NCBI GenBank assembly: GCA_040877415.1
Contig: JBBDNV010000175.1
Location: 1-12,582 of the forward strand
From: JBBDNV01 sp040877415
GTDB taxonomy: Bacteria; Planctomycetota; Planctomycetia; Pirellulales; PALSA-1355
DNA length: 12,582 bases
Reading direction: 5' to 3'
The notes under the pieces are model-generated. The model saw only the letters and a list, made by a program, of their open reading frames with translations. It was not told where the DNA came from and did not search any database. This document shows positions 6,519 to 11,478 of this stretch, one piece after another; the stretch's first letter is position 1; every line of letters starts with the position of its first letter. Made by a program: the position numbers and the translations under genes.

Positions 6519-7016
6519 TTAGAAGCCGCGGAACGGATGGGCGGCCTTGTCCTTCCCTTCGAGCATTTCCTGTACGCTCGGCTTGCCCTTCATGGCGCTG
6601 GCAATCGCATCTTTCGTGGCCTGGTAATTGTAGTTGTAGATCTTCTTGTCGTCGGCCGCTTCCCAATGGATGAACACGCCGCAGATGATCAGCAGGTCTT
6701 CGGCGTCCTTTTGCGGAATCACTCCGTCGGCGACCGAATCGGCCACCGCCTTGGCCACCGCGGCCTGGGCCGGACCGAACATCTGCACGGCCTGCTTCGC
6801 GCCCTTGATCGTCACCTTCGTAATCAGAACCGTCGACGGCTTGACCGCAAGGTTCGGCGTCAGCACGGCGAGCAAGTTCGAGTGACCCTCGCTTTGGCGA
6901 GCCAGCGCGTTGGCAAACGCGATGCCAACGGGACCGTCCTTGCTGCCGATTATCAGGTCGATATGGGCGATTTCATTCCCCTCGCCGACCAACGCTTCGC
7001 CGATGAACATGGACAT
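6519..7016 (-). CDS. fae: Formaldehyde-activating enzyme
   Basis: Condenses formaldehyde with tetrahydromethanopterin to methylene-H4MPT, the entry step of the pathway; cytoplasmic. It has 165 residues, close to the Methylobacterium enzyme. Conserved blocks are present throughout: GEALVGEGNEIAHIDL at 6-21, whose H18 aligns with the catalytic His22 of M. extorquens Fae, then LLAVLTPNLAVKPSTVL, KQAVQMFGPAQAAVAKAVAD, GVFIHWEAADDKKIYNYNY and a C-terminal HPFRGF. The start at the ATG at 7016 is supported by GGAGAG six bases upstream; an in-frame ATG at 7010 is the alternative. It is the first gene of the fae-mtdC unit, divergent from the CAP gene across a 430-base region with several dyads. There is no fused hps domain, so this is the short bacterial Fae and not a Fae-Hps fusion. 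Confidence 0.97.
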   Translation of the reverse strand: MSMFIGEALVGEGNEIAHIDLIIGSKDGPVGIAFANALARQSEGHSNLLAVLTPNLAVKPSTVLITKVTIKGAKQAVQMFGPAQAAVAKAVADSVADGVIPQKDAEDLLIICGVFIHWEAADDKKIYNYNYQATKDAIASAMKGKPSVQEMLEGKDKAAHPFRGF

Positions 7017-7120
7017 GATGTGCTCTCCGTCTCTTGCAAGATTGCTCGAAAGATTAATGCCCTCGGGCCTGTCCGGGTGACGTGAGCGCTCGATGGAGCC
7101 GCGCTCGGCTAAATACCACC

Positions 7121-7132
7121 CGCTTCGAAGCG
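7121..7132. promoter_or_regulatory. 12-bp perfect palindrome upstream of fae
   Basis: CGCTTCGAAGCG is a perfect palindrome about 105 bases before the fae start. On the minus strand it is followed closely by GGTATTTAG, a weak -10-like stretch. Possible operator. Confidence 0.33.
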
Positions 7133-7170
7133 ATCGCGCCCTCGGCAGCCCGCTTTTGCCGAAACCCACA

Positions 7171-7198
7171 ACGATAGCAAACCGGCCCTGGTTTGCAA
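7171..7198 (-). promoter_or_regulatory. Candidate fae promoter overlapped by an inverted repeat
   Basis: On the minus strand TTGCAA (7193-7198, 4 of 6) and TATCGT (7171-7176, 4 of 6) are 16 bases apart. The perfect inverted repeat GCAAACC-N6-GGTTTGC (7177-7196) covers the -35 box and spacer, as a repressor or activator site would. It predicts a fae leader of about 150 bases. Confidence 0.38.
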
Positions 7199-7239
7199 GC
7201 ACCCCCATGCGACTAGGAAAGCGGCGCTGACTTTGTGGG

Positions 7240-7269
7240 TTGAAGTGTCCCGGGGGACTTCACTATGCT
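7240..7269 (+). promoter_or_regulatory. Candidate CAP-gene promoter containing a dyad
   Basis: TTGAAG (7240-7245, 4 of 6) and TATGCT (7264-7269, 4 of 6) are 18 bases apart. Perfect arms TGAAGT and ACTTCA (7241-7246 and 7257-7262) flank a CCCGGG-centred core within it. The start codon is about 170 bases further on, so a second, nearer promoter is possible. Confidence 0.33.
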
Positions 7270-7446
7270 AGCAACCTTTGCCTGAGTGCCTTCCCCCGGT
7301 CGCCCGTAGCGGCCCAACGAGTGGCATGTGCTCCACAAGGACCGTAGTGACGCAATCGCCATGTGACGCCGGCGCCGCGTGACGCGCACCTATGCCTACC
7401 CGTTTTCCTCCCCGCTCGCTCTTTTGACATAGGAGATTGCCCAAAG

Positions 7447-7860
7447 ATGCTCGGAAGCTTGATTACGCTCTACGCCGGCTTGACCGGCGCCATGGTTCCG
7501 CCGGCCAACGCCGCGGACGTGCCGGCCTTGCACCCCATCGAGGCCCGCATCGTCGAGAGGACCAACGGCCAGCGCGTCCGTCATGGGTTAAGACCGCTGG
7601 TGGTCGACCGCGTGCTGTTGCGGTCGGCCAGACGTCACGCTGCCTGGATGACCAATAACCGGTCTATGGTTCACACCAGCCAGCCCGTGGGGGAGAACAT
7701 CGCCATGGGACAGCATTCCAGCGGCGAAGTGGTCAATGCGTGGATGAACTCGTCAGGCCACCGGGCCAACATCCTCAATCCCGGCTATCAGCGGATCGGC
7801 GTGGCGGCCTACACCACGCCGGAGGGCACGATTTTCTGGTGCCAACAGTTCTTGCGATAA
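7447..7860 (+). CDS. Small secreted CAP/SCP-domain protein
   Basis: Exported protein of the CAP (cysteine-rich secretory/PR-1-like, YkwD-type) superfamily; the biochemical activity of bacterial members is mostly unknown. It has 137 residues from the ATG at 7447, with AGGAGA (7431-7436) ten bases upstream; an earlier in-frame ATG at 7363 lacks such support. The signal peptide spans residues 1 to about 22-23 (hydrophobic LITLYAGLTGAMV, then PPANA). The CAP core holds the four usual cavity residues: H64 (ARRHAAWM), H76 (MVHTS), E83 (GENIAMG) and H105 (SGHRANIL), with the closing strand YQRIGVAAY and FWCQQF at the end. At about 115 mature residues it is a minimal CAP domain with no cell-wall anchor. 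It sits between fae (divergent) and the ATP-grasp gene (same strand, 100 bases downstream). A link to C1 metabolism is not evident. Confidence 0.9.
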   Translation: MLGSLITLYAGLTGAMVPPANAADVPALHPIEARIVERTNGQRVRHGLRPLVVDRVLLRSARRHAAWMTNNRSMVHTSQPVGENIAMGQHSSGEVVNAWMNSSGHRANILNPGYQRIGVAAYTTPEGTIFWCQQFLR

Positions 7861-7893
7861 CGCCCCGGGCGCGCGAACAATTGGGCCGCGTCG

Positions 7894-7931
7894 GTCCCGG
7901 GACGCTCGACGGCCCCTTGCCGTCTCGGGAC
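7894..7931 (+). terminator. Two-tier stem-loop between CAP gene and ATP-grasp gene
   Basis: The outer arms GTCCCG (7894-7899) and CGGGAC (7926-7931) enclose inner arms GACGGC (7908-7913) and GCCGTC (7919-7924) with a CCCTT loop. The two stems are separated by an asymmetric internal loop. It starts 33 bases after the CAP stop and ends 29 bases before the next start. It could be a terminator or a leader structure. Confidence 0.35.
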
Positions 7932-7960
7932 GCGGGCGCGAGCGAGGCCCAATCATTCGC

Positions 7961-9094
7961 GTGAACCGAGTCCTGACCATCGTCGGCTCTAGCGCCCGCG
8001 CGGCGGCATTTTCGGCCGTTCGTGCGGGCTGCCACGTGCGCGCGGCCGACCTGTTTGCCGACGTCGACTTGTGCCGCATCTGCGCAGACACCCGGGTCGG
8101 AATTTATCCAGCCGGCCTGGCCGCGGTGGTGCGCGGGCCGCAGGGGGGCGCCTGGATGTACACCGGCGCGCTGGAGAACCATCCGTCGCTGGTCGACGCG
8201 ATGGCTCGCGCGCGGCCTTTGTGGGGAAACCCCGCCGACGTGCTGTGCCGCGTGCGCAGCCCGCGATTGGTGGCCGAGACACTCCGCAAACACGGGCTGA
8301 GTTGTCCGCGAGTGACGATGGATTCCCAAGCCGTGCCCCGCGACGGCAGTTGGTTGTCGAAACCCTGCCGCTCCGCCGGCGGTGTCCGCATCGCCGTTTG
8401 GGATCACAACTCGCCGGCCGCCAGCCGATCGCACGGCCGCTACTTCCAGCAATTCATCGAGGGCACGGCGTATTCGGCCGTCTATGTGGCCGCGCGCGGC
8501 CACGCCAGGCTTTTGGGAGTCACGCGGCAACTGATCGGACAGTCCTGGACCGGAGCCACCGGATTCCGTTATTGTGGTTCCATTGGCCCCATCGAATTGC
8601 CGGCCGCGGCAACCGACCGATTTGCGGCGATCGGCGAAGTGTTGGCTGGGGAATTCAAACTGGTCGGCCTGTTCGGCGTCGACGCGATCGTCAATTCCGC
8701 GGGCGTCTGGCCCGTGGAAGTCAATCCGCGCTATACGGCGTCGGTGGAAATCCTGGAACGGGCCGGCGGTGTGCGGGCCATTGAGCTGCACGCCGCGGCT
8801 TGTGAAGAAAATGAATTGCCCAAGCGCGTTGAGCGAACGAACGGGCCGGTAAGCGGCAAGGCCATCGTTTTTGCCAGCTCACAACTGGAAATCTCCGCCG
8901 CTTGGACGGATCGAGCGTTGGCGGCCAATGATGACCGCCGGCCGATGTGGGCCGATATTCCGGCCGAGGGCTCAATGATTGAGCCTGGCTGGCCGATCGT
9001 GACCGTCTTGGTCGACGCGCCGGACGAAGCCGCCGTGGACCATGCGCTGCGTGAGAATGCTGAAAAAGTGCGGGCGCAACTGCGAGTCGGATAG
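7961..9094 (+). CDS. ATP-grasp ligase, candidate H4MPT-biosynthesis protein (Orf17-like)
   Basis: ATP-dependent carboxylate-amine/thiol ligase-type protein, 377 residues, GTG start, with only a weak GAGG 13 bases upstream. Residues 1-120 resemble the N-terminal preATP-grasp domain (RVLTIVGSSARAAAFSAVRAG). The ATP-grasp core follows: K134 in WLSKPCRSAGG (131-141, glycine-rich loop), the lid/strand segment YFQQFIEGTAYSAVYVA (161-177), D241 in FGVDAIV, and the metal-binding E253 and N255 in VEVNPRYTASVEI (252-264). The residues after about 300 form a C-terminal domain ending DHALRENAEKVRAQL. ATP-grasp proteins of this kind (Orf17) occur in the H4MPT gene clusters of methylotrophs and planctomycetes. 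With fae and mtdC 0.9 kb away, a role in building the cofactor is likely but inferred. The substrate cannot be read from sequence. Confidence 0.85.
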   Translation: MNRVLTIVGSSARAAAFSAVRAGCHVRAADLFADVDLCRICADTRVGIYPAGLAAVVRGPQGGAWMYTGALENHPSLVDAMARARPLWGNPADVLCRVRSPRLVAETLRKHGLSCPRVTMDSQAVPRDGSWLSKPCRSAGGVRIAVWDHNSPAASRSHGRYFQQFIEGTAYSAVYVAARGHARLLGVTRQLIGQSWTGATGFRYCGSIGPIELPAAATDRFAAIGEVLAGEFKLVGLFGVDAIVNSAGVWPVEVNPRYTASVEILERAGGVRAIELHAAACEENELPKRVERTNGPVSGKAIVFASSQLEISAAWTDRALAANDDRRPMWADIPAEGSMIEPGWPIVTVLVDAPDEAAVDHALRENAEKVRAQLRVG

Positions 9095-9122
9095 TTGGCA
9101 ACCTGGTGCTGACGCCGGGTGC

Positions 9123-9146
9123 CATGGCAATGCTCGCGTGGCCATG
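9123..9146. repeat. Hairpin between convergent genes, possible REP-like element or shared terminator
   Basis: CATGGC (9123-9128) pairs perfectly with GCCATG (9141-9146). After one A-G mismatch the stem continues ATG/CGT (one wobble) to a CTCG loop. It lies in the 53-base gap between the ATP-grasp and plsC stops, immediately after the plsC stop codon. The preceding CGGGTGCC and the GGCCATGC arm recall short palindromic repeats I associate with planctomycete intergenic regions. Only one copy is in this window. Confidence 0.45.
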
Positions 9147-9147
9147 C

Positions 9148-10002
9148 TTATCCCGATGCCGTATGTCTCGGCGGAGTTCTCGAGGTCCCGACCTTGGCGG
9201 CGTTGCTGGAAGCCGGCTCGCCGTTGCCGTCAAGCTCTTCCTCGTCCTGTCCCGATTTCCAGTGCCGGCCGGCGAGCTTGGGCTCAAAATCGTCGACGCC
9301 GGCGAGCCTGGCAATTTCGACCAGAAACAGCTTCGTCAGCTCTTGCAAGACCGTCTTGTCGCCGTCGCGGCCAAAATAGCTCGACAGATCGATCGGCTTG
9401 CCGACCGTGACCCGAGCGTTGCCAGCCATAAAGAAACTGCCCAGCGCCGTTCCGTCATAGGGCAACCCACTGACGAAGCAGGGGATCACCTTGACTCGTG
9501 CCTTCAGCGCGATCAGCGCCGCGCCAGGGCGTCCCGGCAGCAGTAGTTCATCGCTGGTGTTCACCCGGCCTTCGGGAAACAATCCGACTACGCCGCCATC
9601 CTGGGCCAGGCGAATCGCCATTTTGGTGGCGGCCGTATCGATCCCCCCGCGATTGACCGAAATGCTGTTGACCGATCGAAACGCGTAGGACGCAAACGGC
9701 ATGTTGTAATACTCCCGGGCGACCATCCAGTGCACGACCCGATCGGTGCACAATTGGATCACCATCGGATCGATGCCACTCGTATGATTGCACACGATGA
9801 CCGCGCCCTCGTCTTCGGCCACCGGCAGCGGGCCGCTGATCTGCGCCCTCCACAAGACGCGCGTGACAAACGTGTTAAGCAGGCACAGGACGGCCTGAAA
9901 AAACGTGAATCGCGTCTGCCGCCACCGGTAGACGATCCAGCCGCAAAGCACAGCGGCCAGCACCAGAAGCGTTGCCCATGCGGTGAGTGTCTGCCGATCC
10001 AT
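9148..10002 (-). CDS. plsC: 1-acyl-sn-glycerol-3-phosphate acyltransferase (PlsC family)
   Basis: Membrane-bound acyltransferase that makes phosphatidic acid from lysophosphatidic acid and acyl-ACP or acyl-CoA. It has 284 residues. One N-terminal membrane helix lies at about 8-25 (WATLLVLAAVLCGWIVY), with a second amphipathic segment at about 33-50. The catalytic HX4D box is H73-D78 (NHTSGIDP), block II is SVNRGG (about 115-120), the FPEGR substrate motif is at 142-146, and block IV includes VIPCFVSGLP at 172-181. The last 40 or so residues are polar and low in complexity (GQDEEELDGNGEPASSNAAK), longer than usual, and run right up to the hairpin at 9123-9146. The gene is divergent from the phosphodiesterase and convergent with the ATP-grasp gene. 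Another glycerolipid or ornithine-lipid acyltransferase is possible, but the motifs are those of PlsC. Confidence 0.92.
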   Translation of the reverse strand: MDRQTLTAWATLLVLAAVLCGWIVYRWRQTRFTFFQAVLCLLNTFVTRVLWRAQISGPLPVAEDEGAVIVCNHTSGIDPMVIQLCTDRVVHWMVAREYYNMPFASYAFRSVNSISVNRGGIDTAATKMAIRLAQDGGVVGLFPEGRVNTSDELLLPGRPGAALIALKARVKVIPCFVSGLPYDGTALGSFFMAGNARVTVGKPIDLSSYFGRDGDKTVLQELTKLFLVEIARLAGVDDFEPKLAGRHWKSGQDEEELDGNGEPASSNAAKVGTSRTPPRHTASG

Positions 10003-10043
10003 GCCGTTTGAAAGCCGGGAATGGGGGACAAAGCCGTTGAAAA

Positions 10044-10069
10044 ACTATATCTTGGAATGGCGTTCCAGG
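10044..10069 (-). promoter_or_regulatory. Candidate plsC promoter region with adjacent dyad
   Basis: On the minus strand TATAGT (10044-10049, 5 of 6 to TATAAT) lies about 42 bases before the plsC ATG. The -35 is weak. A dyad with CTTGGAA/TTCCAGG arms (10051-10069, one wobble) occupies the spacer/-35 area. It sits in the 120-base divergent gap with the phosphodiesterase gene. Confidence 0.3.
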
Positions 10070-10122
10070 CGAGCGCGCCCTATCCCATTTTTCCACGACT
10101 TGCCGCCACCCGGGCGAATTCA

Positions 10123-10605
10123 ATGCTCATCGGCATCGTCAGCGACACGCACGGCCACGTCGCCTACACCCGGCCCGCGGTGCGCATGCTCGAAAGCTGC
10201 GAGGTGCAGCAGGTTATTCACTGTGGCGACATTGGATCGACCGAAATCGTCGAACTGTTCGAGCGCTGGCCGACCCATTTCGTCTTCGGCAACGTCGACA
10301 CGCAGACCGCGAAGCTGCGCGCGGCGATTCGTGCCGCCGGACAAACCTGCCACGAGCGATTCGGCGATCTCGAGCTCGCGGGTCGGCGAATCGCCTTTCT
10401 GCACGGCGACGACGAGCGGCGCTTGCGCGAGGCCGTCGAGTCGGGCGGTTACGACCTGGTGTGCTACGGCCACACGCACGAGGCCGAGCATCACCAAAGC
10501 GGCCGGACGACCGTGCTCAATCCCGGCGCGCTCTACCGGGCTCAACCGCATTCGCTGGCCGTGGTGCGGCTGGACAAATTGGAAGTGGCCCACCTGGCGA
10601 TGTAG
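10123..10605 (+). CDS. YfcE/MJ0936-family metallophosphoesterase
   Basis: Dinuclear-metal phosphodiesterase of the calcineurin-like superfamily, YfcE/MJ0936 type; relatives hydrolyse model phosphodiesters and their natural substrates are unclear. It has 160 residues, the family norm. All five motif blocks are visible: D8 and H10 (SDTHGH), D36 (HCGDIGS), N57 (FGNVD), H94 (FLHGD) and H117/H119 (YGHTHE). These supply the metal-binding and catalytic residues. The start is set at the ATG at 10123 because the fold begins at MLIGIVSDTH; the in-frame ATG at 10021 would add 34 residues without family character. There is no signal peptide, so it is cytoplasmic. It is convergent with rimI, with 20 bases between stops, and divergent from plsC. 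Confidence 0.92.
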   Translation: MLIGIVSDTHGHVAYTRPAVRMLESCEVQQVIHCGDIGSTEIVELFERWPTHFVFGNVDTQTAKLRAAIRAAGQTCHERFGDLELAGRRIAFLHGDDERRLREAVESGGYDLVCYGHTHEAEHHQSGRTTVLNPGALYRAQPHSLAVVRLDKLEVAHLAM

Positions 10606-10610
10606 CGATT

Positions 10611-10623
10611 GCGCGCTTCGCGC
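10611..10623. terminator. Compact stem-loop between convergent phosphodiesterase and rimI genes
   Basis: GCGCG and CGCGC form a perfect 5-bp stem with a 3-base loop in the 20-base gap between the two stops. There is no T-run on either side. Candidate shared terminator only. Confidence 0.3.
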
Positions 10624-10625
10624 CG

Positions 10626-11147
10626 TCAGCCGGCGAGCTTCGTGATCCGGTTGATCGGCACGATGACTTCCGTTTCGACCGGCCGATAACGGTACTGCAT
10701 CAGATACGCGTCCTCGGTCGTGTCGTCGTAAAAGTCGCGCAGCACGGAGACGGCCCGAAAGCCCATGCCGCGGAAGAAGAGTTGCGCCGGCAGGTTCGTT
10801 TCGCGCACTTCCAGCGCGATTCGCGTGCGGCGCTGGCTCGAAAGCTTGGCCAGCAGCTTGGCGAGCATCTGGGTGCCGACGCGGCGGCGGCGCAATCCTT
10901 GCGACACCGCGAAATTCAAAAGGTGCAGCCGCGTGCGGTGCAGCTCGTAAATCATAAACCCGATCACGTGATCTTCGTGCTCGGCGACCATCCCGATGCA
11001 GTTGCGCTGTCGCAGGCAGCGTATGAAGTCTTCCTCGCTCCAGGGAAACTCAAATCCCTCGTTTTCGATCTGAAGCACTTCCGCCATGTCGCGCCTGATC
11101 ATCCAGCGGATGTGGACGCGCAATTGCACCTGCTGCTCGGGATTCAT
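10626..11147 (-). CDS. rimI: RimI-type GNAT N-acetyltransferase
   Basis: Acetyl-CoA-dependent N-alpha-acetyltransferase of the GNAT fold; RimI acetylates the N-terminal alanine of ribosomal protein S18. It has 173 residues, about 20 more than typical RimI owing to a C-terminal tail (RYRPVETEVIVPINRITKLAG). The N-terminal FPWSEEDFIRCL block (34-45) is typical of RimI. Motif A is LLNFAVSQGLRRRRVGTQML (76-95), where the RRRRVG loop binds the CoA pyrophosphate. E113 in ALEVRETN matches the catalytic glutamate of Salmonella RimI. The position of its catalytic Tyr115 is Phe125 here (AQLFFRGMGF). The start at the ATG at 11147 has AGGAGG five bases upstream. It may follow the proline-rich gene 331 bases upstream but probably has its own promoter. 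Another GNAT substrate is possible. Confidence 0.87.
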   Translation of the reverse strand: MNPEQQVQLRVHIRWMIRRDMAEVLQIENEGFEFPWSEEDFIRCLRQRNCIGMVAEHEDHVIGFMIYELHRTRLHLLNFAVSQGLRRRRVGTQMLAKLLAKLSSQRRTRIALEVRETNLPAQLFFRGMGFRAVSVLRDFYDDTTEDAYLMQYRYRPVETEVIVPINRITKLAG

Positions 11148-11288
11148 CTCGGCCTCCTGCCTTCGGCCGTCGTCGATTTCCAGACGGCACTGAACCGCGA
11201 ATCAAACCTCCATGAGCCGTCGCGAGCGCCGAGGCGAATCGTCGTCCGTCCGGCGCCGCTTTGACGGGCATATCCACAGGCGGGGCGT

Positions 11289-11317
11289 ACGGTACCAAAA
11301 CGGCTACCACCTGCCAA
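11289..11317 (-). promoter_or_regulatory. Candidate rimI promoter
   Basis: On the minus strand TTGGCA (11312-11317, 5 of 6 to TTGACA) is 17 bases before TACCGT (11289-11294, 3 of 6). The -10 is poor. It would give a leader of roughly 135 bases. Confidence 0.25.
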
Positions 11318-11457
11318 GGCGAACTCCACGCCGCAAACCGCGGTCGCATGCCCGCCGCCGGCGGGTCGTCTACGGCCACCGTCTCCGCCGTTCTACGCCG
11401 CGTGCCGATGCTTGCTATTGTATCGGTTTTAGCCGTCGCTGCGCTTTTGCCTATATT

Positions 11458-11472
11458 CGGCCGTCAAGGCCG
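11458..11472. terminator. Stem-loop just downstream of the proline-rich gene
   Basis: CGGCC, loop GTCAA, GGCCG form a perfect 5-bp stem starting 6 bases past the stop of the minus-strand gene. No T-run follows. Confidence 0.33.
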
Positions 11473-11478
11473 GCGGCG

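Larger units (their letters stand above)
7017..7446. other. Divergent fae / CAP-gene control region
   Basis: This 430-base gene-free region lies between divergently oriented genes. It contains two candidate promoters and three dyads listed separately. The open frames crossing it have no domain character. The CAP-side leader from about 7277 to 7446 is long and shows nothing else I can name. Confidence 0.6.
11148..11478. other. Intergenic region upstream of rimI
   Basis: These 331 bases hold the rimI ribosome site, one candidate promoter and a stem-loop next to the proline-rich gene, listed separately. A second -10-like TACAAT lies on the minus strand at 11417-11422 without a good -35. The open frames here (for example a 73-codon plus-strand frame ending in a hydrophobic stretch) have no ribosome site or family features, so I call no gene. 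Confidence 0.5.

Noticed and set aside
5574..7085. 503-codon plus-strand open frame spanning mtdC and fae
   Set aside because: It is exactly antisense to two strongly recognised genes. The translation is rich in His, Arg and Gly with no domain, a GC-rich shadow.
7424..7429. TTGACA as a perfect -35 box upstream of the CAP gene
   Set aside because: A matching -10 would fall at the start codon itself; the position overlaps the ribosome-binding zone, so it is probably coincidental.
7363..7446. 28-residue N-terminal extension of the CAP protein from the ATG at 7363
   Set aside because: The ATG at 7447 has a good ribosome site and begins a normal signal peptide, which the extension would bury.
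7775..8791. 338-codon minus-strand frame opposite the ATP-grasp gene
   Set aside because: Antisense shadow; the plus-strand protein carries the recognisable ATP-grasp residues.
10021..10122. 34-residue N-terminal extension of the phosphodiesterase from the ATG at 10021
   Set aside because: The fold starts at MLIGIVSDTH, and the extension overlaps the likely plsC promoter region and has no family character.
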